A stretch of 6,796 nucleotides of DNA from an uncultured Eubacteriales bacterium (GTDB lineage Bacteria; Bacillota; Clostridia; UMGS1883; UMGS1540), in the NCBI GenBank assembly GCA_900552775.1, contig USAP01000089.1:1-6796 (forward strand). The letters are read 5' to 3'. Below, one piece after another: positions 1 to 5,426 of this stretch (the first letter of the stretch is position 1; every line of letters starts with the position of its first letter). Made by a program: the position numbers and the translations under genes. The notes below the pieces were generated by a model. The model was not told where the DNA came from, did no database searches, and saw only the letters and a list, made by a program, of their open reading frames with translations.

Positions 1-1
1 T

Positions 2-85
2 TACGATGAAAACGCCTTTATAGTAGTAAGCGAGGCAGGAGAGATCTTAGGCGAGGGCTTTAAGGCACCGAACGTCGGGCGGTGA
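2..85 (+). CDS. YitT-like membrane protein (DUF2161/DUF2179-type tail), C-terminal fragment only
   Basis: An open frame enters from the left edge and ends at TGA 83-85. It reads 27 residues starting YDENAFIVVSEAGEILGEGF. The pattern NAF-hydrophobic-hydrophobic-V plus E-hydrophobic-LGEGF is what I remember from the C-terminus of YitT-family proteins, multi-pass membrane proteins of unknown transport role whose soluble C-terminal domain is DUF2179. Only the last turn of that domain is in the window, so the membrane part cannot be checked. The gene is on the same strand as nrdD but is separated from it by about 140 bases containing a good promoter, so they are probably separate units. The family call rests on a short tail and is an inference; that this is the end of a real gene is likelier than the exact family name. 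Confidence 0.6.
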   Translation, partial: YDENAFIVVSEAGEILGEGFKAPNVGR

Positions 86-139
86 AATATCTTTGGCAAA
101 AAGCTTAAAAAAGTTTTTTTGTATTGTGTAAATTTGCTC

Positions 140-167
140 TTGAATTTTCAATAATTTGTGGTATAAT
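140..167 (+). promoter_or_regulatory. Probable vegetative promoter of nrdDG (extended -10)
   Basis: A perfect TATAAT lies at 162-167, preceded by TG at 159-160, which makes an extended -10 element. A moderate -35 match, TTGAAT, lies at 140-145, giving a 16-bp spacer. Transcription would start near 174, leaving a leader of about 53 nt before the nrdD ATG at 227. It is the only strong sigma-A-like promoter seen in the gap between the YitT-like tail and nrdD. The start point is inferred from spacing. Confidence 0.7.
146..161 (+). promoter_or_regulatory. Possible second, degenerate NrdR box between -35 and -10
   Basis: The core here, CAATAATTTG (149-158), matches 8 of the 10 central positions of the NrdR-box consensus, but the outer arms are poor. 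Its centre is 33 bp from the centre of the stronger box at 179-194. NrdR boxes usually occur in pairs about a whole number of helical turns apart, and three turns is about 31-32 bp, so the spacing is close to that expected. It would lie across the promoter spacer. The match is weak in an AT-rich stretch and may be chance. Confidence 0.35.
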
Positions 168-178
168 ATTTCTCACAC

Positions 179-194
179 TAACAAGATATTGTGT
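179..194 (+). promoter_or_regulatory. NrdR box (downstream, stronger copy)
   Basis: This 16-mer matches the NrdR-box consensus as I recall it (acaCwAtATaTwGtgt) at 13 of 16 positions, with the entire right half ATATTGTGT (186-194) intact. NrdR is the zinc-finger plus ATP-cone repressor that shuts off ribonucleotide reductase operons when dATP is high. The box lies at about +5 to +20 relative to the inferred transcription start, where a bound repressor would block RNA polymerase. Its position in front of nrdD supports the call; the nrdR gene itself is not in this window. Confidence 0.6.
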
Positions 195-226
195 CTGAAT
201 ATTCGTTATCGGGGGGATTTGAAAAA

Positions 227-2401
227 ATGAAGATTATTAAAAGAAACGGATCAGAGGTTCAATTTGATGAAAACAAGATAATCAAAGCTATTACAAAGGC
301 AAATGATGCTGTTTTGGAAGACGCGAGAATGACCCCGAAGCAGATAGAAAGAATAGGCGAGAGGGTTGTTTTGGCATGCGAGTCTTTGGGTCATTCGCCG
401 AGCGTGGAGGAAGTGCAGGACCTTGTTGAACGCCAGATTATGGCGCACGGCGCATTCGAAGTTGCGAAAGCGTATATTACATACAGATATACAAGAGCAC
501 TTGTACGTCAGTCAAACACCACGGATGACAAAATTTTAAGCCTTATAGAGTGCAACAACGAGGAGGCAAAACAGGAAAATTCAAATAAAAACCCTGTTGT
601 AAACTCAACGCAGAGAGATTATATGGCAGGGGAAGTGTCAAGAGATATCACAAACAGACTTTTGCTCCCCAAAGACATTGTTGACGCTCACAACAAAGGA
701 ATAATTCATTTTCATGACAGCGATTATTATGCGCAGCACATGCATAACTGCGACCTTGTAAACCTTGAGGACATGCTGCAAAACGGCACCGTTATAACCG
801 GAACGCTTATAGAGCGCCCGCACAGCTTTTCAACCGCCTGCAACATTGCAACGCAGATTATAGCGCAGGTGGCTTCAAACCAATACGGCGGACAGTCGAT
901 ATCGCTTGCGCACCTTGCGCCGTTTGTTCAGGTCAGCCGCGAGAAAATCGAAAAGGATTTAAAGCGCGAGCTTGCCGAAATCAATATTGAGCTTCCCGAA
1001 GAAACTTTCAAAGATATTGTTGAAAAGCGCCTCCGCGTTGAAATCAGAAAAGGCGTTCAGACAATACAGTATCAGGTTGTAACGCTTCTTACAACAAACG
1101 GTCAGGCGCCGTTTGTGACGGTGTTTATGTACCTTAACGAGGCGAAAAACGAACAGGAAAAGAAAGATCTGGCGGTTATAATAGAAGAAGTTTTGGAGCA
1201 GCGCCGCAAGGGAGTTAAAAACGAAAAGGGAGTTTGGGTGACGCCTGCATTTCCGAAGCTTATATATGTTTTGGAGGAGGATAATATACACGAGGGAGAC
1301 AAGTATTATTATCTTACAAAGCTTGCGGCAAAATGCACGGCGAAGAGAATGGTTCCCGATTATATTTCCGAGAAAATCATGCTCGAGAAAAAAATCGACA
1401 AAAACGGAGAGGGTCATTGCTATACATGCATGGGCTGCCGCAGCTTTTTGACGCCGTACTTGGACGAGGACGGCAAGCCTAAGTATTACGGAAGGTTCAA
1501 CCAGGGCGTGGTAACGGTAAATCTTGTTGACATCGGTCTTTCGGCAAACAAAAATATGGACGAATTCTGGAAAATTTTTGACGAGCGCATGGAACTTTGC
1601 CACAGAGCATTGCAGTGCAGACATGAGAGACTTTCCGGCACCGTTTCGGACGTTGCGCCGATTTTGTGGCAATACGGCGCCCTTTTAAGACTTAAAAAAG
1701 GTGAGAAGATAGATAAATATCTTCACGGCGGCTATTCGACGCTGTCGCTGGGATATGCGGGTCTCTGGGAGTGCGTTTACAGCCTTATCGGCAAAAAGCT
1801 GACAGAGCCCGAGGGTGAAAAACTCGGACTTGAGATAATGGAAAAATTAAACGAGTATACGTCTGAATGGAAAGCGGAAGAAAACATAGATTATTCGATT
1901 TACGGCACGCCGCTTGAAAGCACGACGTATAAATTTGCAAAATGTTTGCAGAAACGCTTCGGCGTTGTAAAGGGAGTTACTGACAAGGGCTACATAACAA
2001 ACAGCTATCACATTCACGTAACGGAGAAGATAAACGCGTTTGACAAGCTTGCTTTTGAGGCAAAGTTTCAGGCGCTTTCGCCGGGCGGTGCGATAAGCTA
2101 TGTGGAAGTTCCGGATATGCAGGATAATATCGAAGCTGTTTTGGAAATCATGAAATTTATTTATGACCACATTATGTATGCCGAGCTCAACACAAAGAGC
2201 GACTATTGCCAAAAGTGCGGCTGGGACGGCGAAATCGAGATAAAAGAACATGACGGCAAGCTTATTTGGACATGTCCGCAGTGCGGCAATACCGATCAGG
2301 ACACGATGAATGTTGCGCGCAGAACATGCGGATATATAGGCACGCAGTTTTGGAACCAGGGCAGAACTCAGGAAATAAAAGAAAGGGTTATGCATTTATA
2401 A
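227..2401 (+). CDS. nrdD: Anaerobic (class III) ribonucleoside-triphosphate reductase, large subunit
   Basis: This glycyl-radical enzyme reduces ribonucleoside triphosphates to deoxyribonucleotides in the cytoplasm without oxygen. The product is 724 residues, normal for the family (about 700-730). Residues 1 to about 93 (beginning MKIIKRNGSEVQF) form the ATP-cone allosteric domain. Active-site cysteines are probably C175 (HNCDL) and the thiyl-radical C404 in MGCRS; NGQAPF is at 291-296. A C-terminal zinc site uses C661, C664, C683 and C686. The glycyl-radical loop RTCGY gives G702 as the radical glycine, close to the C-terminus as expected. I chose ATG 227 because GGGGGGA (211-217) precedes it by about 9 nt and family homology starts there. 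The in-frame GTG at 191 has no ribosome site, lies inside the NrdR box, and would add 12 unconserved residues. nrdG follows 31 bp downstream, so the two are probably co-transcribed. All key residues are present. Confidence 0.97.
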   Translation: MKIIKRNGSEVQFDENKIIKAITKANDAVLEDARMTPKQIERIGERVVLACESLGHSPSVEEVQDLVERQIMAHGAFEVAKAYITYRYTRALVRQSNTTDDKILSLIECNNEEAKQENSNKNPVVNSTQRDYMAGEVSRDITNRLLLPKDIVDAHNKGIIHFHDSDYYAQHMHNCDLVNLEDMLQNGTVITGTLIERPHSFSTACNIATQIIAQVASNQYGGQSISLAHLAPFVQVSREKIEKDLKRELAEINIELPEETFKDIVEKRLRVEIRKGVQTIQYQVVTLLTTNGQAPFVTVFMYLNEAKNEQEKKDLAVIIEEVLEQRRKGVKNEKGVWVTPAFPKLIYVLEEDNIHEGDKYYYLTKLAAKCTAKRMVPDYISEKIMLEKKIDKNGEGHCYTCMGCRSFLTPYLDEDGKPKYYGRFNQGVVTVNLVDIGLSANKNMDEFWKIFDERMELCHRALQCRHERLSGTVSDVAPILWQYGALLRLKKGEKIDKYLHGGYSTLSLGYAGLWECVYSLIGKKLTEPEGEKLGLEIMEKLNEYTSEWKAEENIDYSIYGTPLESTTYKFAKCLQKRFGVVKGVTDKGYITNSYHIHVTEKINAFDKLAFEAKFQALSPGGAISYVEVPDMQDNIEAVLEIMKFIYDHIMYAELNTKSDYCQKCGWDGEIEIKEHDGKLIWTCPQCGNTDQDTMNVARRTCGYIGTQFWNQGRTQEIKERVMHL

Positions 2402-2432
2402 GAGTGTGCCCGGAGTGAAACGGAGAACAAAA

Positions 2433-2954
2433 ATGCATTACGGAGAAATTAAAAATTGCGATATTGCAAACGGAATCGGGGTGCGCGTGACGCTTTTTGT
2501 GTCGGGATGCGAAAACCGCTGCAAAAACTGTTTTCAGCCCGAAACGTGGAATTTTGAATACGGAAAACCGTTTACAAAAGAAACAGAGGAATATATTTTC
2601 ACGCTGCTTTCGGCTCCGTACATAAAAGGTCTGACGGTTTTGGGCGGAGAACCTTTTGAGCCTTCCAATCAGCGCGCGCTGTATCCTTTTCTGAAAGAGG
2701 TTAAAAGCCGCTTTGAAGACAAAACAATTTGGATGTTTACGGGGTTTACGTATGAAGAACTTCATGACAGCGGCTGCCGCGGAAACTGCGAAGTGACGGA
2801 CAAAATTTTGTCGCTTGCGGATGTGCTTGTTGACGGAAGGTATGTTGACGAACTTAAAAATATTGCGCTTCGCTTCCGCGGTTCGTCAAACCAGAGAATA
2901 ATAGATTTGAAAAAAACCTCGGCAGAGGGTGAAATTGTGCCGTGGGAAGAATAA
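2433..2954 (+). CDS. nrdG: Anaerobic ribonucleotide reductase activating protein (radical SAM)
   Basis: NrdG uses a [4Fe-4S] cluster and S-adenosylmethionine to install the glycyl radical on NrdD, here at its G702. The 173-residue product has the radical-SAM motif Cx3Cx2C at C26, C30 and C33 (GCENRCKNC), preceded by the NrdG-like IANGIGVRVTLFVSG segment, and the SAM-contact motif GGEP at 71-74. Size and motif order fit NrdG and not the larger pyruvate formate-lyase activases. ATG 2433 is preferred because GGAGA (2422-2426) lies 6-7 nt upstream. GTG 2406 would add nine residues without a recognisable ribosome site at proper distance. It follows nrdD by 31 bp and should be under the same NrdR-type control. 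A strong hairpin begins 17 bp after the stop. Confidence 0.96.
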   Translation: MHYGEIKNCDIANGIGVRVTLFVSGCENRCKNCFQPETWNFEYGKPFTKETEEYIFTLLSAPYIKGLTVLGGEPFEPSNQRALYPFLKEVKSRFEDKTIWMFTGFTYEELHDSGCRGNCEVTDKILSLADVLVDGRYVDELKNIALRFRGSSNQRIIDLKKTSAEGEIVPWEE

Positions 2955-2971
2955 CGCAATATTTTGTAAGA

Positions 2972-3015
2972 GGGGCTGTGGCTAAAAAGTCGGTTGACTT
3001 TTTAGCCGCAGCCCC
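2972..3015 (+). terminator. Long hairpin after nrdG: terminator or palindromic intergenic repeat
   Basis: The left arm (2972-2991, beginning GGGGCTGTGGC) pairs with the right arm (2996-3015) over 20 bp with a single G-T wobble and a GGTT loop at 2992-2995; A2971-T3016 extends it by one pair. It lies just after the nrdG stop and before the spoVA unit, where a terminator is expected. The downstream tail (TTGACTTTAT) is only moderately T-rich, so it is not a textbook intrinsic terminator. The unusual length and near perfection also fit a dispersed palindromic repeat. Confidence 0.65.
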
Positions 3016-3063
3016 TTGACTTTATAATAACAACGCAGAATAAATCATATTTTTCTTTTATTT

Positions 3064-3093
3064 GAATAACAATACGCGGACAAGGCAAAAATA
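3064..3093 (+). promoter_or_regulatory. Candidate forespore-specific (sigma-F/sigma-G type) promoter of the spoVA unit
   Basis: GAATA at 3064-3068 resembles the -35 element of forespore sigma factors. Fifteen bases later, GGCAAAAATA (3084-3093) fits the sigma-F -10 pattern as I recall it (GG, then A-n-A-n-T). Its last seven bases (3087-3093) also match five of seven positions of the sigma-G -10 with an 18-bp spacer. spoVA operons are known to be read by sigma-G, which makes the location meaningful. A difficulty is that the start point would fall near 3100, leaving almost no leader before ATG 3108. The elements are short and AT-rich, so chance is possible. Confidence 0.4.
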
Positions 3094-3107
3094 GCTTTAA
3101 AGGAATG

Positions 3108-3242
3108 ATGATTTTGAACGCTAAAACAAGTTTTATTATTTTGCTTTTTCTTATTATAGCAGCGCTTACGGCTTTTTTTATAACGCAGGGCGAAAAGCAC
3201 GATGAGCGCGGGAGCGTATTTGTTTGGGAGGAATGTATATGA
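3108..3242 (+). CDS. Unrecognised 44-residue single-span membrane microprotein, translationally coupled to spoVAC
   Basis: I do not recognise this protein. It is 44 residues. A short N-terminus (MILNAKTS) leads into a hydrophobic span at about residues 9-25 (leucine, isoleucine, phenylalanine and alanine), followed by a hydrophilic segment containing GEKHDERG (28-35) and the end VWEECI. One membrane helix with a charged tail is the simplest reading. AAAGGA (3099-3104) precedes it; ATG 3105 and ATG 3108 are both very close to that site, while TTG 3114 (42 residues) is better spaced, so the exact start is uncertain. Its TGA (3240-3242) overlaps the spoVAC ATG (3239-3241) as ATGA, the usual mark of translational coupling, and the spoVAC ribosome site lies inside its coding sequence. 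It could instead be a non-functional leader ORF. A role in the SpoVA complex is inference from position only. Confidence 0.6.
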   Translation: MILNAKTSFIILLFLIIAALTAFFITQGEKHDERGSVFVWEECI

Positions 3243-3676
3243 ACATGAGCAATGATGAGTACGGCAGATTGGCGGACAGGAGAACGCCTGATTCTCCGAT
3301 ACTGAAAAACTGCATTTGTGCTTTCGTAATCGGGGGACTTATATGCACATTGGGGCAATGCATAATAAATTTATGCAAGGCAAACGGCATGAGTTTTGAG
3401 GACGCGGCGTCCGTTACGGCTGCGGCGCTCATCTTTTTGAGCGCGCTTTTGACGGGACTTGACATATATAAACATATTGCAAAATTTGCGGGCGCCGGGA
3501 CGCTTGTTCCGATAACGGGGTTTGCAAACGCGGTTGTGGCGCCGGCGATTGAGTTTCGCTCGGAGGGGCTTGTTCTCGGAATGGGCGCGAAAATGTTTGT
3601 TATTGCGGGCCCTGTTATAGTGTACGGAACACTAAGCTCGGTTATAGCCGGAATTATTTATTTTATTATAAAATAA
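3239..3676 (+). CDS. spoVAC: Stage V sporulation protein AC, SpoVA channel subunit
   Basis: SpoVAC is an integral protein of the forespore inner membrane, needed for moving dipicolinic acid (as the calcium chelate) into the developing spore and out at germination. B. subtilis SpoVAC has been reported to behave as a mechanosensitive channel. The 145-residue product has hydrophobic spans at about 21-46, 57-77, 85-103 and 117-143. The signature AGAGTLVPITGFANAVVAPA (84-103), followed by IEF and EG, is typical of SpoVAC/SpoVAE-type proteins. I call AC and not AE from its place directly before spoVAD. ATG 3239 is chosen because GGAGG (3227-3231) lies 7 nt upstream; TTG 3224 and ATG 3233 overlap that site, and ATG 3245 is too far from it. 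The start overlaps the stop of the upstream microprotein by 4 bp. spoVAD follows after 11 bp. Confidence 0.93.
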   Translation: MNMSNDEYGRLADRRTPDSPILKNCICAFVIGGLICTLGQCIINLCKANGMSFEDAASVTAAALIFLSALLTGLDIYKHIAKFAGAGTLVPITGFANAVVAPAIEFRSEGLVLGMGAKMFVIAGPVIVYGTLSSVIAGIIYFIIK

Positions 3677-3687
3677 GAGGTGGAAAA

Positions 3688-4695
3688 ATGGGGAGAATCG
3701 GAAAACAGACGGTTAATTTTCCTTCGGCGCCACGCATTGAAGCGTATATCTCGGTCGTCGGAAAAAAGGAAAGCGAAGGACCTTTGGGAGAATGCTTTGA
3801 CGTAATAACAAAAGACGCCTTTTTGGGAGAGGAAACATGGGAAAAAGCCGAAAGCCGGCTTTTTGAAACCGGGTATAATTCAATTCTTCAAAAGGCGGGA
3901 ATCTCATCGGGGGATATAAACTATATTTTTGCCGGAGATCTTCTGAATCAGTGCACCGCGTCGGCGTTCGGAATGAAGGACTGCAATGTGCCGTATTTCG
4001 GAATATTCGGCGCATGCTCGACAATGGCGGAGGGCATGACTCTTGCGGCAATGCTGACAGACGGAGGGTTTTCCGAGAAATCCGTTGCCGCTGCCGGCAG
4101 CCATTTCTGCTCGGCGGAAAAGCAGTTTCGGTTTCCGCTTGAATACGGCGGTCAGCGGCCGCCCTCCGCGCAGTGGACGGTTACGGGGTTCGGCGCGGTC
4201 TGCATAGGCAAAACGGGCAATGTGAAAATTACGGAAGCCACAACCGGCATAATAACCGACTACGGAATAAAAGACGCGGCAAACATGGGCGCCGCCATGG
4301 CTCCGGCTTTTGTCTCAACGCTCTGCGCACACTTTAAAGACACCGGGAGAACGCCTTCGTATTACGACATGATTCTTTCTGGAGATTTGGGTCTTGTGGG
4401 AAAAGACATAGCAAATGAACTTATGAAAAAAGAAGGTTATGACATTTCTGAAAATTACAATGACTGCGGAGCCATGATTTTTGACCCCGAAAGCCAGGAC
4501 ACCCATTCGGGCGGAAGCGGCTGCGGATGCAGCGCAAGCGTGCTGTGCGGATATATTCTGCCGAGAATGGAAATCGGAGAGCTCAAAAACGTTTTATTCA
4601 TAGCAACGGGCGCGCTTATGAGCCCCACTTCATCGCAGCAGGGAAACTCGATTCCGTCCGTGGCGCATGCCATAGCGTTAAACTCTGCGATGTGA
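3688..4695 (+). CDS. spoVAD: Stage V sporulation protein AD, dipicolinate-binding SpoVA subunit
   Basis: SpoVAD is the peripheral SpoVA protein that binds dipicolinic acid at the forespore membrane. Its fold is thiolase/ketoacyl-synthase-like, although it is not known to be an acyltransferase. The 335-residue length matches the family (about 338). Seen here are the start GRIGKQTVNF, LLNQCTASAFG (86-96), the GACSTMAEG motif with C110 at the position of the thiolase nucleophile, the FPLEYGGQRPPSAQWTVTG block (149-167), and a Cys/Gly-rich HSGGSGCGCSAS stretch (273-284). The start has a good ribosome site, GAGGTGG (3677-3683). Five bases after its stop lies the stop of the convergent ttcA-like gene, so the spoVAE that usually follows is absent from this locus. 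No terminator with a T-run is visible; transcripts may run into the opposite gene. Confidence 0.96.
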   Translation: MGRIGKQTVNFPSAPRIEAYISVVGKKESEGPLGECFDVITKDAFLGEETWEKAESRLFETGYNSILQKAGISSGDINYIFAGDLLNQCTASAFGMKDCNVPYFGIFGACSTMAEGMTLAAMLTDGGFSEKSVAAAGSHFCSAEKQFRFPLEYGGQRPPSAQWTVTGFGAVCIGKTGNVKITEATTGIITDYGIKDAANMGAAMAPAFVSTLCAHFKDTGRTPSYYDMILSGDLGLVGKDIANELMKKEGYDISENYNDCGAMIFDPESQDTHSGGSGCGCSASVLCGYILPRMEIGELKNVLFIATGALMSPTSSQQGNSIPSVAHAIALNSAM

Positions 4696-4700
4696 TTTTC

Positions 4701-5408
4701 TTACTCTCTTTTCCAGTCGGGCAGAGAGAGTACGGCGTGAAAAATCCTTTCGGGAAGCCCCGGATTTTCCTTGGCGAGAGACGCCAAAAGCTCTTTTATA
4801 TACTGTCTTTTTGTGAACCCGTCAGCCGGGCAGGGGTTGTGAATAACGGGACTTCCGCTGCGGCGTATAAAGCTTTTTATATCGTTTTCGGTCATATAAA
4901 TAAGCGGACGTATAACGTGAATATCCTGTCTGTCAAGATATGTCACGGGAGAAAAACAGCCGAGCCGTCCTTCGTAAAAAAGGCACAGGAAAAAAGTTTC
5001 TATAACATCGTCAAAGTGGTGCCCGAGCGCAACTTTGTTGCAGCCGTATTTTTTGGCGGTGTTATGAAGTGCGCCGCGGCGCAGCTTGGCGCACAGCGAG
5101 CAGGGATTTTTTTCTTTCCTGATATCAAAAAGAATTGTTTTGATATTTGTTTTTTCTGTTATAAGATTCATTCCTGCTTTTTCAAAACATGAAACAAGCG
5201 GAGAGAAATCCGTTTCCTCATAACCCATATCGAGAGTTATGGGAACAACTTCAAATTTTTTCGGATAAAACCGTGACAGAGCGTGAAGCCCCAAAGCGAG
5301 TGTCACGCTGTCTTTGCCGCCGGAAACGCCGACGGCTATTTTATCGCCTTCGTTTATCATTGAATAGTCATCCGCCGCGCGGCGGAGATGTGAGAGTACG
5401 CGCTGCAA
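4701..5408 (-). CDS. ttcA: TtcA-family tRNA thiolation protein (PP-loop ATPase with Fe-S cysteines)
   Basis: TtcA proteins activate a tRNA base with ATP and insert sulfur; E. coli TtcA makes 2-thiocytidine at position 32 using a [4Fe-4S] cluster. The 235-residue product has the PP-loop SGGKDS (29-34), the cluster pair C103-x2-C106 (NPCSLC), GHHFDD (129-134) and the third cysteine C193 in NPCP, which is the TtcA pattern. It is shorter than E. coli TtcA (311 residues), as usual for the Firmicute branch, whose exact tRNA target is not established to my knowledge. The start is TTG at 5408-5406. A stop codon is immediately upstream in frame, AAAGGCAGG lies 9 nt before it, and the family's usual start (LLxxVRRAVxDYxMI) aligns with MQRVLSHLRRAADDYSMI; ATG at residue 17 would cut this off. 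It follows dacF by 18 bp, so the two are probably one transcript. Confidence 0.88.
   Translation of the reverse strand: MQRVLSHLRRAADDYSMINEGDKIAVGVSGGKDSVTLALGLHALSRFYPKKFEVVPITLDMGYEETDFSPLVSCFEKAGMNLITEKTNIKTILFDIRKEKNPCSLCAKLRRGALHNTAKKYGCNKVALGHHFDDVIETFFLCLFYEGRLGCFSPVTYLDRQDIHVIRPLIYMTENDIKSFIRRSGSPVIHNPCPADGFTKRQYIKELLASLAKENPGLPERIFHAVLSLPDWKRE
4702..4732. repeat. Inverted repeat at the spoVAD/ttcA convergence
   Basis: TACTCTCT (4702-4709) and AGAGAGTA (4725-4732) are perfect 8-bp inverted arms around a 15-base loop, sitting in the final codons of the ttcA-like gene and just after the spoVAD stop. The position suits a shared convergent terminator, but neither strand has a run of Ts after the stem, so termination here is only a guess. 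The codons for the C-terminal residues may produce it by chance. Confidence 0.3.
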
Positions 5409-5426
5409 TTATATATGCCTGCCTTT

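Noticed and set aside
97..121. Possible terminator after the YitT-like tail
   Set aside because: A 6-bp A/T-rich stem and a 3-bp inner stem can be drawn, but the T-run at 114-120 is used up in the stem and no T-tail remains, so it is too weak to list.
191..226. GTG start at 191 for a 736-residue NrdD
   Set aside because: There is no ribosome site before it, it lies inside the NrdR box about 17 nt from the inferred transcription start, and family homology begins at ATG 227, which has a strong G-rich ribosome site.
959..1672. 237-codon open frame on the minus strand inside nrdD
   Set aside because: It is fully antisense to conserved NrdD coding sequence, and its product is a Cys/His/Arg/Leu-rich string with no recognisable domain. 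It is a shadow of the nrdD codons.
1847..2395. 182-codon minus-strand open frame in the 3' part of nrdD
   Set aside because: It is antisense to the conserved zinc-site and glycyl-radical region, with no ribosome site or family features.
2994..3028. Sigma-A promoter from TTGACT (2994-2999) and TATAAT (3023-3028)
   Set aside because: The spacer is 23 bp, too long for normal use, and the -35 lies inside the hairpin. The second TTGACT (3016-3021) abuts the TATAAT.
3224..3238. TTG 3224 as the spoVAC start
   Set aside because: It overlaps the GGGAGG ribosome site itself. ATG 3239 is correctly spaced and gives the ATGA overlap with the upstream ORF.
4527..5192. 221-codon plus-strand open frame opposite the ttcA-like gene
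   Set aside because: It starts inside spoVAD in another frame and runs antisense to the motif-bearing TtcA frame (PP-loop, CxxC). It has no domain of its own.
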